Part shown: positions 35,131 to 43,565 of the stretch, piece by piece
Numbering within the stretch: position 1 is the first letter of the stretch
Layout of the letters: each line of letters opens with the position of its first letter
Assembly: GCF_028416635.1 (NCBI RefSeq)
Contig: NZ_CP114013.1
Coordinates: 1,736,001 to 1,800,000, forward strand
Direction: 5' to 3'
Origin: Baekduia alba
Lineage (GTDB): Bacteria; Actinomycetota; Thermoleophilia; Solirubrobacterales; Solirubrobacteraceae
Length of the DNA stretch: 64,000 nt
The notes under the pieces: model-generated
Databases searched by the model: none
Told to the model about the DNA's origin: nothing
What the model saw: the letters and a program-made list of their open reading frames with translations, nothing else
Position numbers and translations under genes: made by a program

Positions 35131-35178
35131 TTGACAACGCCGTAAAGCGAGGTATTTTAGGTTTACAACGCTGTAAAC
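35131..35178 (+). promoter_or_regulatory. Promoter with two operator copies for the DHA2 exporter
   Basis: A -35 TTGACA (35131-35136) and a -10 TATTTT (35153-35158) are 16 bases apart. A perfect palindrome, GTTTACA-ACGC-TGTAAAC, occupies 35161-35178, covering the expected transcription start. A second imperfect copy (TTGACAACGCCGTAAA, two changes) overlaps the -35 box 31 bases upstream. This is the layout of a TetR-type repressible promoter. No regulator gene is adjacent. Confidence 0.75.
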
Positions 35179-35202
35179 TCGAAGCAGGCGGAGACCGACA
35201 CG

Positions 35203-36642
35203 ATGAACCACGGCACGACCGACGCCGACCGCGCAGGCGGCGTCGCAACCCTCGCTCCCGGGACCACGCCGTCGCGGGCGGTGCTCGCGCTGCTCGTCGT
35301 CGCGCAGTTCATGGTGGTCTTGGACATCAGCATCGTCAACGTCGCGCTCCCGGCGATCGACGCGAGCCTGCACTTCGCCGCCGGCGACCTGCAGTGGGTC
35401 GTAACCGCGTACGTGCTGTGCAGCGGCGGGCTGCTGCTGGTCGGCGGACGCGCGGCCGACCTGCTCGGGCGCCGGCGGATCTTCCTCACCGGCCTGCTGC
35501 TGTTCACCGCGGCCTCGCTGGCCAGCGGGCTGGCCCCGTCGCCGGCGGCGCTCGTCGGCGCCCGCGCCGTCCAGGGGACCGGGGCCGCGATGCTCACGCC
35601 CGCGGCGCTCTCGATCATCACCACCACCTACAGCGGTCCGGACCTCGCCAAGGCGCTGGCGCTGTGGGGCGGCGTGGCCAGCGCCGGCGTCGCGGTCGGC
35701 GTGATCGTCGGCGGGATGCTGACGACCTGGCTGAGCTGGCACTGGGTCTTCCTGGTCAACGTCCCGGTCGGCCTCGTCGCCGCGGCGTTGACCCTGCGCA
35801 TCGTCCCGGCCGGTGCGGCGCCGGCGCGCGGCGGCGGGCTGGACCTGCCCGGCGCCGTGTCCGCCGTCCTCGGCCTGGCCGCGCTCGTCTACGGGATCTC
35901 GGGCACCGCGACGCACGCCTGGGGCTCGGCGCACACGGTCGTGCTCCTCGTCGCCGCCGCGGCGCTGCTGGCCACGTTCACCCTGATCGAGCGCTCGGCC
36001 CGCCACCCGCTCGTGCCGCCGGTCACCTGGCGCAACGGGCCGCTGGTCGCCGGCGCCGGCCTGATGCTCGCCGCGACGGGGATCATGGCCGGGACGTTCT
36101 TCCTCAACTCGGTCTACCTCCAGGACGTCCTCGGCTGGTCGGCGCTGCGCAGCGGCCTGGCCTTCCTGCCGTTCGTCGTGGCGATCGGCGCCGGCGTCCA
36201 CCTGACCTCACACGCCGTCGCGCACATGGGCAGCCGGTCGGTGGTCGTCGCCGGGCTGCTGCTCGCGGCCGTCGGGTCGCTGCTGCTCGCCAGCGCGCCC
36301 GACCACGCCCACTACGCCCCGGACCTCCTGCCCGGCTTCTGCGTGCTCGGCCTCGGGATGGGCCTGGCCTTCCCCGCGCTGTCGATCACGGCGCTGAGCC
36401 GCGTCGACCACGCCTCGGCCGGGCTCGGGTCCGGGCTGCTCTCGACCGGCCACGAGGTCGGCGCCGCCCTGGGCGTGGCGGTGCTGTCGACCGTCGCGGT
36501 CGGGGCCGGCGGCGGCCTCGCGGTGGGCTACGGCGACGCGTTGACGGCCGCCGCCGTGGCGGCCGGCGCGTTCGCGGCGGTCGCCGCGCTGGTGGTGCCG
36601 GTCGTGCGACCGGCGCCGGGCGCGCGCGTCGGCATGCACTGA
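35203..36642 (+). CDS. MFS drug exporter, DHA2 (EmrB/QacA) type
   Basis: A 479-residue 14-helix antiporter. Motif D1 is VVLDISIVNVALPAIDASL, motif A is GRAADLLGRRRIFLTG, and motif C lies around VGVIVGGMLTTWLSWHWVF. It probably exports a hydrophobic drug or metabolite. ATG at 35203 follows the strong AT-rich promoter/operator region. It is followed by a hairpin and the convergent ABC exporter genes. It differs in sequence from the two other DHA2 exporters in the window. Confidence 0.93.
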   Translation: MNHGTTDADRAGGVATLAPGTTPSRAVLALLVVAQFMVVLDISIVNVALPAIDASLHFAAGDLQWVVTAYVLCSGGLLLVGGRAADLLGRRRIFLTGLLLFTAASLASGLAPSPAALVGARAVQGTGAAMLTPAALSIITTTYSGPDLAKALALWGGVASAGVAVGVIVGGMLTTWLSWHWVFLVNVPVGLVAAALTLRIVPAGAAPARGGGLDLPGAVSAVLGLAALVYGISGTATHAWGSAHTVVLLVAAAALLATFTLIERSARHPLVPPVTWRNGPLVAGAGLMLAATGIMAGTFFLNSVYLQDVLGWSALRSGLAFLPFVVAIGAGVHLTSHAVAHMGSRSVVVAGLLLAAVGSLLLASAPDHAHYAPDLLPGFCVLGLGMGLAFPALSITALSRVDHASAGLGSGLLSTGHEVGAALGVAVLSTVAVGAGGGLAVGYGDALTAAAVAAGAFAAVAALVVPVVRPAPGARVGMH

Positions 36643-36664
36643 CGCGCGTCGGGCGTCGCGCGTC
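36641..36664. terminator. Hairpin between convergent genes
   Basis: GACGCGCG-(8 nt)-CGCGCGTC, an 8-bp perfect stem beginning at the exporter stop codon and ending 12 bases before the stop of the convergent ABC permease gene. No U-tract. Confidence 0.5.
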
Positions 36665-36676
36665 GCGGAGCGTGCG

Positions 36677-38272
36677 TCACCCCGCCTGGGCGACGTCGCG
36701 GCGGCGCAGCGCGGCGAGCCCGCCCGCCACGAGCGCCGCCGCGATCGCCGTCAGCGCGAGCAGCGCCACCGGGTCGGCGGGGGCCGCCGGCACGGCGGGC
36801 AGGTGCTGGAAGGGCGAGACGTCGAGCACCCAGCTCGGGACGTCGACGACCGGGCCGACGACCCAGATCGCGAGGCACAGCACGATGGCGGCCCACGCGA
36901 GCGCGGTCGCGCGCGGCGCCGCGCCGAGCAGCAGCATCGTCACCCCGGCCAGCGTCCACACGGCGGGCGCCTGGGCCAGCGTGGCCCCCGCCTGGACCGC
37001 CACGGCGTCGGCGCCACGGCCGGACAGCGCGTCGGCGATGCCGAGCCCGAGGCCGGCGGCCAGCAGCAGGCCGGCGCTGCCGCCGATGGCGAGCGCGAGG
37101 TGGCTGCCGGCCCACCGCAGCCGGCCGATGGAGGTCGCGAGCAGCAGCTCGGCGCGGCCGGTCGTCTCGTCGCCGCGCGGGCGCAGCGTCGCCTGCACGG
37201 CGTAGGCGCTGGCGACCAGGGCGAGGATCACGATCATGGCCGCGAAGAACTCGTCGCGCACGTCGCCGCCGCCGCGCAGCACGATGTCCTGCGCGCCGCC
37301 GCCGCCGCCGCCGGTCGCGAGGTCGTCGGCGCTGCGCGCCGCGCCGCCGAGGCCGAGCCCGGACACGAACAGGCCCGCCGCCCAGCCGAGGAGGCTGGCG
37401 CGCTGCAGCCGCAGCGCGAGGCCGAGCGGGCGGGTGAGCGCGGGCGCCGCGCGCGGCGGTCCCGGGCGTGACGGCACGATCCCCGAGCCGAGGTCGCGCC
37501 GGCGCAGCAGCCGCTGCGCCGCCAGGACCAGCGCGCCGGTCGCGAGCGGGAAGAGCGCGAGCGGCCACCAGCGCTCGTCCGCGAACGCGTGCAGCTCCTC
37601 GCCCCAGCCCAGCGGCGACAGCCAGGTCAGCGCCCCGTCGCCCGTGTCGCCCACGGCGCGCAGCGCGAACGCGGCGCCGAGCGCCGCGGCCGCGAGCCCG
37701 CTGGCGCCGCGCGCACTCGGCGCCAGCTGCGCCGCCACGATGCCGACCGCGCCGAAGACCAGGCCAGTCCCGAGCAGCCAGCCGCCCACGGCGAGCGCGC
37801 CGGCGATCCCGACGCCGGTGGCGGCGAGCCCGGCGGCGGCCAGCACCGCCACCAGCGCGTCGAGGACGGCGACCAGCGCCAGCGCGGCGGCCAGCGGCGC
37901 GTCGCGCCCGGTGGCCGTGGCGAGGACCAGCTCGGTCTGTCCGCGCTCCTCGTCGCCGCGGGTGTGGCGCACGGCGAGCAGGGCGCTGATGAGCCCGACG
38001 GCCATGGCCGCCCACAGGCCCGTCTTCCACACCGTCAGCCCGCCGATCGTGTCCAGCGCGCGCGCCGGGCCGGCGATCGCGACCAGCGAGGCGTTGGTCG
38101 CGATGGTCTCGGCCGCGCGCTGGCGGTCGGCGGCCGTCGCGTACATGCTCGTGTAGCTCACGGCGGTCAGCGTGAGCATGCCCGCGACGCCGAGCGCGGA
38201 GAGCGCGACGACGAGCCGGTCGCGCCGCAGCGCCAGGGCCAGGAGGCGGCCGGTGTTGGCGTAGGTCGTCAT
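36677..38272 (-). CDS. ABC-2 type exporter permease, large two-repeat form
   Basis: A 531-residue membrane protein with about twelve helices in two similar halves. Each half contains a cytoplasmic segment of the form RGDE(E/T)xGRxELx[22 protein letters not shown] in the first and [20 protein letters not shown] in the second. This internal repeat is typical of the actinobacterial 'exporter of polyketide antibiotics' permeases. It pairs with the ATPase encoded upstream with a four-base overlap. A glycine-rich loop ([16 protein letters not shown]) precedes the second half. Confidence 0.88.
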   Translation of the reverse strand: MTTYANTGRLLALALRRDRLVVALSALGVAGMLTLTAVSYTSMYATAADRQRAAETIATNASLVAIAGPARALDTIGGLTVWKTGLWAAMAVGLISALLAVRHTRGDEERGQTELVLATATGRDAPLAAALALVAVLDALVAVLAAAGLAATGVGIAGALAVGGWLLGTGLVFGAVGIVAAQLAPSARGASGLAAAALGAAFALRAVGDTGDGALTWLSPLGWGEELHAFADERWWPLALFPLATGALVLAAQRLLRRRDLGSGIVPSRPGPPRAAPALTRPLGLALRLQRASLLGWAAGLFVSGLGLGGAARSADDLATGGGGGGAQDIVLRGGGDVRDEFFAAMIVILALVASAYAVQATLRPRGDETTGRAELLLATSIGRLRWAGSHLALAIGGSAGLLLAAGLGLGIADALSGRGADAVAVQAGATLAQAPAVWTLAGVTMLLLGAAPRATALAWAAIVLCLAIWVVGPVVDVPSWVLDVSPFQHLPAVPAAPADPVALLALTAIAAALVAGGLAALRRRDVAQAG

Positions 38273-39177
38273 GCCGCGGCCGCCTCCGGCCCGTAGTGGC
38301 GCAGGAACAGCTCCTCGAGCGTCGGCGGCCGGCTCTCGAGGCTGCGGATCCCCAACGCGGACAGATGCCGCAGAGCGTCGTCCAGCGCCGTCGCCTCCAC
38401 GGCGAAGTGCACGCGGTCGCGATCGACCTGGACGTCGTGCACGCCCGGCAGCGCGGCGAGGCCGTCGGGCGCGCGGACCGTCTCGGCGGTCACGCTCGTG
38501 CGGGTCAGGTGGCGCAGCTCGTCGAGCGTGCCGCCGTCGACGACGCGGCCGCCGCGGATGATGCTGACGCGGTCGCACAGCGCCTCGACCTCGGCGAGGA
38601 TGTGGCTGGAGAGCAGGACGGTGCGGCCGTCGTCGCGCAGCTCGCGCACGCAGCGCTGGAACGCCGCCTCCATCAGCGGGTCCAGTCCCGACGTGGGCTC
38701 GTCGAAGATGTACAACTCGACTTCGGAGGCCAGGGCGGCGACGAGCGCGACCTTCTGGCGGTTGCCCTTCGAGTAGGCGCGGCCCTTCTTGGTGGTGTCG
38801 AGCTCGAAGCGCTCCACCAGCTCGGCCCGGCGGCGCTCGTCCAGGCCGCCGCGCAGGCCGGCGAGGACGTCGATCGTCTCGCCGCCGGTCAGGTTGGGCC
38901 ACAGCGTGACGTCGCCTGGGACGTAGGCGAGCCGGCGGTGCAGCGCGACGGCGTCGGCCCAGGGGTCGCCGCCGAGCAGGCGGACGTCGCCGGCGTCGGC
39001 GTCGAGCATGCCGAGCAGCACGCGCAAGGTGGTGGACTTGCCGGCGCCGTTGGGGCCGAGGAACCCGTGCACGGCGCCGGCGGCGACCTCGAGGTCGAGC
39101 CCGTCCAGCGCCGTGAAGCGGCCGAAGCGCTTGACCAGGCCGCGCACGGCGATGGCGGGGGAGGACGACGAAGGCAT
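38269..39177 (-). CDS. ABC exporter ATPase subunit
   Basis: A 302-residue nucleotide-binding protein. Walker A is [10 protein letters not shown] near residue 42, the signature loop is [15 protein letters not shown], Walker B is [13 protein letters not shown], and the switch histidine is in LLSSHILAE. The signature is S-K-G-N instead of the usual S-G-G-Q, a variant common in this exporter subgroup. A C-terminal dimerisation-like domain follows residue 215. ATG at 39177 was chosen; it sits 12 bases from an operator palindrome. Confidence 0.93.
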   Translation of the reverse strand: MPSSSSPAIAVRGLVKRFGRFTALDGLDLEVAAGAVHGFLGPNGAGKSTTLRVLLGMLDADAGDVRLLGGDPWADAVALHRRLAYVPGDVTLWPNLTGGETIDVLAGLRGGLDERRRAELVERFELDTTKKGRAYSKGNRQKVALVAALASEVELYIFDEPTSGLDPLMEAAFQRCVRELRDDGRTVLLSSHILAEVEALCDRVSIIRGGRVVDGGTLDELRHLTRTSVTAETVRAPDGLAALPGVHDVQVDRDRVHFAVEATALDDALRHLSALGIRSLESRPPTLEELFLRHYGPEAAAA

Positions 39178-39189
39178 GAATTTCAATAG

Positions 39190-39207
39190 TTTCACAAATC
39201 TGTGAAA
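39190..39207. promoter_or_regulatory. Operator in the ABC exporter / GbsR-type divergent promoter
   Basis: TTTCACA-AATC-TGTGAAA is a perfect 7-4-7 palindrome in the 46-base gap between the divergent ATPase gene and the GbsR/MarR regulator gene. It is the likely site for the adjacent regulator. Confidence 0.8.
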
Positions 39208-39223
39208 GTCGTAAGATGACGGC

Positions 39224-39682
39224 GTGGAGCGCGACGACGCGGGGCAGCGCCAGTTCATCGAGGCCTTCGGCCTCCTGCTCGCTGACGCCGGTATGCCGCG
39301 GATGGCCGCGCGCGCGTTCGCCGCGATCCTGTCCGACGACGCCCCGGGCCTGACCGCCGGTGAGCTCGGCGAGCGGCTCGGGGCCAGCGCCGCCGCGATC
39401 TCCGGCGCGGTCCGCTACCTCACCAAGGTGGGGATGTTGCGCAAGCTCCGGGAGCCGGGCGCGCGGGTCGACCACTACAGCTTGGGCGACGACGTCTGGT
39501 ATGAGCTGCTCGCCGAGCGCGAGGCGCGGCTGACCCGCTGGGAGCGGACGCTCGCCGACTGCGCCGCCGGCCTGCCCGACGGGCCGGGCGCCCGCCGGTT
39601 GCGCGAGTCGGAGGAGTTCTACGCGTTCCTGCGCGGCGAGCTGACCGGCCTGCTCGAGCGCTGGCGCGCGCGCTCCGCCTAG
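39224..39682 (+). CDS. GbsR/MarR-type winged-helix regulator
   Basis: A 152-residue regulator. The helix-turn-helix lies at about residues 40-75: [20 protein letters not shown], then [20 protein letters not shown], the form seen in GbsR-like proteins placed next to drug ABC exporters. The C-terminal helices ([17 protein letters not shown] onwards) mediate dimerisation. GTG at 39224 lies 16 bases after the palindrome. It most likely represses the divergent ABC exporter and itself. Confidence 0.88.
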   Translation: MERDDAGQRQFIEAFGLLLADAGMPRMAARAFAAILSDDAPGLTAGELGERLGASAAAISGAVRYLTKVGMLRKLREPGARVDHYSLGDDVWYELLAEREARLTRWERTLADCAAGLPDGPGARRLRESEEFYAFLRGELTGLLERWRARSA

Positions 39683-39695
39683 CCGGCCGCGGCGA

Positions 39696-40145
39696 TCAGC
39701 CCGGCTGCTCGTCGAGCGCCGCGAGCACGCGCTCGAGCAGGTCGCGGAGCGCCGCGACCTCCTCGGGGCTCGTCAGCTGCGCCCAGTGCTCCTCGACCGC
39801 GCGGCCGGCGGCGCCGCCGACGGGGCGGACCGCGTGGCCGCGGGGGGTGAGGAACACCCGCCGGGCGCGGCGGTCGTTGGGGTCGGCGCGACGCTCGACG
39901 TAGCCGACGCGCTCGAGCTGCTCGACCGCCTGGGCCATCGTCTGCTTGGTCACGTTCGCGACCCGCGCGAGCTCGGACACCTGGATGCCGTCGTCGGGGA
40001 CGAACGGGAAGACGTTGGCGTGGGCCGGGCGGATGTCGCCGAAGCCGGCGGCGCGCAGCGCCGCGTCGACGTCTTGGGCGTGGTGCTGGTGCAGCAGGCG
40101 CAGGAGCAGCCCGAGGACGGGGCGGGAGGAGACGGAATCAGGCAT
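39696..40145 (-). CDS. MarR family transcriptional regulator
   Basis: A 149-residue MarR protein. The winged helix runs from about residue 50 to 105: IQVSELARVANVTKQTMAQA, then VEQLERVGYVERRADPNDRR and the wing ARRVFLTPRG. It is divergent from the haloalkane dehalogenase gene and shares with it a region containing a long imperfect inverted repeat. It probably responds to the substrate of the neighbouring enzymes. Confidence 0.92.
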   Translation of the reverse strand: MPDSVSSRPVLGLLLRLLHQHHAQDVDAALRAAGFGDIRPAHANVFPFVPDDGIQVSELARVANVTKQTMAQAVEQLERVGYVERRADPNDRRARRVFLTPRGHAVRPVGGAAGRAVEEHWAQLTSPEEVAALRDLLERVLAALDEQPG

Positions 40146-40152
40146 CGAAGTA

Positions 40153-40194
40153 GACAGGTGACTGTCGATCGTCTAAGATCGTCAGCCACCTGTC
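40153..40194. promoter_or_regulatory. Long inverted repeat in the MarR / dehalogenase promoter
   Basis: Two 18-base arms, GACAGGTGACTGTCGATC and GATCGTCAGCCACCTGTC, are complementary at 16 of 18 positions and are separated by GTCTAA. The repeat spans nearly half of the gap between the divergent genes. It probably contains the MarR operator overlapping both promoters. Confidence 0.75.
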
Positions 40195-40227
40195 CATCGT
40201 AGTCGATCGCGCCGCAGAGGAACCGCC

Positions 40228-41097
40228 TTGCCGACCATCGAAGTCCTTGACTCCACCATGTCCTATCGCGACGTCGGCACCGGCATCCCGGTCGTCTTCC
40301 TCCATGGCAACCCGACGTCGTCGCATCTGTGGCGCGGGGTCCTGCCCGCGATCGGCGAGGCGGTGCGCGGGCTGGCGCCCGACCTCATCGGGATGGGCGA
40401 CTCCGGCAAGCCGCCGTCGGACTACCGCTTCGCCGACCACGCGCGCTACCTCGACGCGTGGCTCGACGCGCTCGCGCTCGACCGCGTCGTGCTCGTGGGC
40501 CACGACTGGGGCGGCGCGCTGGCCTTCGACTGGGCCGCCCGGCACCCCGACCGCGTCCTCGGCGTGGCGTTCCTGGAGACGATCGTGCGGCCGATGTCCT
40601 GGGAGCAGTTCCCCGAGAGCGCGCGGGAGCGGTTCCAGGCGTTCCGCACCGCCGGGGTCGGGGAGGAGCTGGTCCTGGAGGGCAACGTCTTCATCGAGCA
40701 GGCGCTGCCGAACGGGGTCGTCTCGGGGCTCGGTGCCGCCGACCTGGAGGTCTACCGCCGGCCGTACCCCACGCCCGCGAGCCGCCTGCCGTTGTTGCAG
40801 TGGTCGCGGTCGATGCCGCTGGACGGCGAGCCGGCCGACGTCGTGCAGCGGATCGAGGCCTACGACGGATGGCTGGCCTCTAGCCCCGACGTGCCCAAGC
40901 TGGCGATTGCGTTCGACCCCGGGCCCGGGCTGCTGATGGACCACGACGCGCTGGCGTGGTGCGCGGCGAACATCGCCGGCCTGGAGCTCGAGCACTGCGG
41001 TGCCGCCGGCCATCACGCCCCCGAGGACCAGCCCGACGCGATCGCCGCGGCGATCGCCGGCTGGCTCGACCGCCACGACCTGCGGGGTGCACGATGA
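40228..41097 (+). CDS. Haloalkane dehalogenase (HLD-II-like alpha/beta hydrolase)
   Basis: A 289-residue hydrolase. The nucleophile Asp93 lies in VGHDWGGALAF, followed by the halide-binding Trp94. HGNPTSSHLWR supplies the second halide ligand, asparagine. Glu117 in FLETIVRP matches the HLD-II catalytic acid, and AGHHAPEDQPD near residue 267 supplies the histidine. This full set supports dehalogenase activity rather than a generic esterase. The start is TTG at 40228. The stop overlaps the next gene (ATGA), so both are co-translated. Confidence 0.88.
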   Translation: MPTIEVLDSTMSYRDVGTGIPVVFLHGNPTSSHLWRGVLPAIGEAVRGLAPDLIGMGDSGKPPSDYRFADHARYLDAWLDALALDRVVLVGHDWGGALAFDWAARHPDRVLGVAFLETIVRPMSWEQFPESARERFQAFRTAGVGEELVLEGNVFIEQALPNGVVSGLGAADLEVYRRPYPTPASRLPLLQWSRSMPLDGEPADVVQRIEAYDGWLASSPDVPKLAIAFDPGPGLLMDHDALAWCAANIAGLELEHCGAAGHHAPEDQPDAIAAAIAGWLDRHDLRGAR

Positions 41098-41705
41098 ACA
41101 TCGCGATCCTCGGCACCGGGCGGGTCGCCCGGACGCTGGCCGCGGCGCTCGCGCAGGCTCACCACGAGGTCGTCTTCGGCTCGCGCGCCCCGGAGGCGGT
41201 CGACGCCGCGTTCCCGGCCCTGGACCATGCGGTCGCGATCGGGCCGGCCGACGTCGTCGTCAGCGCCGTCAACGGCGGCGCGGCGCTGGACGCGCTGACC
41301 GCCATCGGGCCTGACGTGCTCGCCGGCAAGGTCCTGCTCGACCTCGGCAACGCGGTGACGCCGGCGTTCGCGCTGATGTACCCCAACAGCAGCCTCGGCG
41401 CGCAGCTGCAGGCGGCGCTGCCGCGCACCGAGGTCGTCAAGACCCTGAACACCGTGTCGGCGCCGGTGATGGTCGCTCCGTCGAGCGTCGCCGACAGCAC
41501 CGTCTTCGTCTCCGGCGACGACGAGGACGCCAAGGCGACCGTCAAGGGCCTGCTCGGAGACCTGGGCTGGCGCACGACCGCGGTGCTCGACCTCGGCGAC
41601 ATCGCCACGGCGCGCGGGCCCGAGCACTACTTCCTGCTCTTCGCCGCGATCTGGCGGGCGACGAACGAGCCGCTGTTCAACATCAACATCGCACGGCGGG
41701 CGTAG
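41094..41705 (+). CDS. NADP/F420-dependent reductase-like protein (NADP oxidoreductase, coenzyme F420 family)
   Basis: A 203-residue Rossmann protein with ILGTGRVARTLAAALAQAHH at the N-terminus and VVFGSRAPEA after beta-2, where the serine-arginine pair suggests NADP. LLDLGNAVTPAF and VVKTLNTVSAPVM are typical of the F420-dependent NADP reductase/ProC-like group. ATG at 41094 overlaps the dehalogenase stop. It may oxidise or reduce the product of that enzyme; F420 use is not proven by sequence. Confidence 0.82.
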   Translation: MNIAILGTGRVARTLAAALAQAHHEVVFGSRAPEAVDAAFPALDHAVAIGPADVVVSAVNGGAALDALTAIGPDVLAGKVLLDLGNAVTPAFALMYPNSSLGAQLQAALPRTEVVKTLNTVSAPVMVAPSSVADSTVFVSGDDEDAKATVKGLLGDLGWRTTAVLDLGDIATARGPEHYFLLFAAIWRATNEPLFNINIARRA

Positions 41706-41708
41706 CCA

Positions 41709-41794
41709 TGGCGATCGCCATCATCGTGAACCGCCCGTTCATCGTCGATCTGGATGCCACAGTAGTCAACATCGCCTTGCCAGACATCGACCCC
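41709..41794 (+). pseudogene. Fragment of a DHA2 MFS exporter N-terminus
   Basis: From ATG 41709 the first 27 codons translate to a sequence containing NRPFIVDLDATVVNIALPDI, which is the DHA2 motif D1 (V-x-LDATxVNxALPxI). Similarity then stops abruptly and the frame continues into unrelated sequence. The codon use and base composition also change here (lower GC). It is a 5' gene fragment left after a rearrangement. Confidence 0.55.
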
Positions 41795-42043
41795 AGTCGG
41801 AGCCCTTGCAGTAGCGGCACGTTGGCCGTGTCCCAGCGCAGCGGGGCCGGCAGCGTCTCGACGAACGTCAGCTTGTTGTAGGACTCGGTCGCTCCAACGC
41901 TGCTGTTGACGTTGATCGTCCAGCCGAAGGTGACCGTGTCGGCGAGCGCGAAGACGGCGAACAGGGAGAGCGCGAGCACGCGCCGCGCGAGGGAGGAGGG
42001 CACGGGCCGGAGGTCGGCAACCGCGAAGCCCGTGCATAGGCAA
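41795..42043 (-). other. Orphan interval of lower GC with a possible minus-strand membrane peptide
   Basis: This interval lies between the exporter fragment and the DUF2231 gene. On the minus strand a frame shows ARRVLALSLFAVFALADTVT (a plausible membrane segment), then GWTINVNSSVGATESYNKLT and APLRWDTANVPLLQ before running into the reverse of the exporter fragment. The hydrophobic segment is convincing but there is no intact gene. Base composition is visibly lower in GC than the neighbours. I cannot assign a family. Confidence 0.35.
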
Positions 42044-42088
42044 ATGACGTTCGTAGATGTCCTATGGAGAACCGGGTAGCACGCCGGC

Positions 42089-42613
42089 ATGGACCCTCAT
42101 GCGCTGACCGGACCGATCGAACAGCTCGCGGCGGTGGACGGTCCGTCCGAGGCCGCCGGCACCGCCGTTCGCGGCGCCGTCGGCGACGGCGCCTTCCGCT
42201 CGGCGCTGCGCGGCGACTGGATGGGGCACGCCCTGCACCCGCTGTTGACCGACACGGTGATCGGCACCTGGACGAGCGGCCTGCTGCTGGACCTCACGGG
42301 CGGCCGGGGCGGCGATCGCCTGGTCGCCGCCGGGATCCTCGCCGCGCTGCCGACCGCGTTGACCGGGGCCAGCGACTGGGCCGAGGTCGAGGCGCGCGAC
42401 CCCGCCGCGCGCCGGGTCGGCGCGGTCCACGCGCTGGCCAACGTGGGCGCCCTCGGGCTCCAGATGGGCTCGCTCGCGGCGCGCCTGCGCGGCGCGCGCG
42501 GCCGCGGGATCGCGCTGTCGCTGGTCGCCAACGGGCTGCTCGGCGCCAGCGGCTACCTCGGCGGCCACCTCAGCTACGTGCAGGGCGTCGGCACCGGACC
42601 GCGCAAGCCGTGA
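42089..42613 (+). CDS. DUF2231 membrane protein
   Basis: A 174-residue protein with about four membrane helices. GDWMGHALHPLLTDTVIGTW near residue 47 carries the conserved HPxL motif of DUF2231. The central TALTGASDWAEVE and the C-terminal GYLGGHLSYVQGVG complete the pattern. Histidines in these segments could bind heme or metal, as proposed for related domains. ATG at 42089; convergent with the next gene with seven bases between. Confidence 0.8.
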   Translation: MDPHALTGPIEQLAAVDGPSEAAGTAVRGAVGDGAFRSALRGDWMGHALHPLLTDTVIGTWTSGLLLDLTGGRGGDRLVAAGILAALPTALTGASDWAEVEARDPAARRVGAVHALANVGALGLQMGSLAARLRGARGRGIALSLVANGLLGASGYLGGHLSYVQGVGTGPRKP

Positions 42614-42620
42614 GCTGACC

Positions 42621-43352
42621 TCAGCCCGCGTGCGCGGCGGCGGCACGCGCCACGGTGTCGCGTACCTGCGCGGCGTTGCCGGGCGCGCGGCCTCCGTCGC
42701 GGGCGACGATCGCGTCCTCGAGGCCGACGCGCACGTCGCGTCCGGCCGCGATCCCGGCGTCGACCACCGCCCAGGACGCCCGGCCGTCGCCGTGCCACAG
42801 CCGCGGGCGGCCGAGCTCCGCCGTCCGGGCGTCGATCGCGCGGGCCAGCGCGACGGCGTCGTCGGGCTCGTGCGCGTAGATCACCTCGACGAGCACGCGC
42901 CGGACGTCGCCCGCCCACGGCGCGCCGAGCAGGCGCTCGGCGTCCTTCAGCGTGAAGATCCCGGCCTCGATGCCGACGCCGCGCTCGAGCAGCGCCGCGC
43001 CCAGCGTCAGCGCGTCGTCCTGCTCGAGGTTGAGGGAGACGACGTCGGGCGGGCTGGTCCACGCGCGGATCGCCGCGGCGCGATCCGCGGCGCCGCCGAG
43101 GTCGATGTCCTCCTGGGTCGAGCAGGAGATCTCGAGGTCCGGTGCCGCCGCGCGGACCGCGGCGACGACGGCGTCGTGCGTCGCCGCCGCCAGCGTCTCG
43201 CGACCGTCGTCGGCCCGCCGCGGGTGGAAGTGCACGGACGCCGCGCCCGCCGCATGGCACGCGACGGCGTCGGCGACGACCTGCTCGAGCGACACCGGCA
43301 CCTCGGGATGGTGGTCCCGCGTCCAGCTCCCGTTCATCGCGCATTGGATCAC
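42621..43352 (-). CDS. BKACE family (DUF849) beta-keto acid cleavage enzyme
   Basis: A 243-residue TIM-barrel protein. The start VIQCAMNGSWTRDHHPEVPV matches the usual M-I-Q-x-x-x-N-G opening, so the GTG at 43352 is preferred. ASVHFHPR holds the zinc-binding H-x-H, and DISCSTQ-type and YAHEPDDA segments follow. BKACE enzymes condense a beta-keto acid with acetyl-CoA to give acetoacetate and a CoA ester. It is shorter than the 270-310 residues of characterised members. The substrate is unknown. Confidence 0.82.
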   Translation of the reverse strand: MIQCAMNGSWTRDHHPEVPVSLEQVVADAVACHAAGAASVHFHPRRADDGRETLAAATHDAVVAAVRAAAPDLEISCSTQEDIDLGGAADRAAAIRAWTSPPDVVSLNLEQDDALTLGAALLERGVGIEAGIFTLKDAERLLGAPWAGDVRRVLVEVIYAHEPDDAVALARAIDARTAELGRPRLWHGDGRASWAVVDAGIAAGRDVRVGLEDAIVARDGGRAPGNAAQVRDTVARAAAAHAG

Positions 43353-43565
43353 GGGTGTCGTCCTTCCCCTGACGCGTCCGGATCTATCGCCGCCACACGA
43401 TGCGCGATGAGCGACCACGCAGACGCGCTCACCCCGGCTGCGGCTCAGGTCGCGGCCATGCGCGACGCCGCGCGGTGCGGATCGCGCTGATGGCGCGGGT
43501 GTTCCGCGGGCCGACGGGCCGTGCGCCGCGACACCTGCCGTTCCGACCCCCGGCTCGGGATGGCC

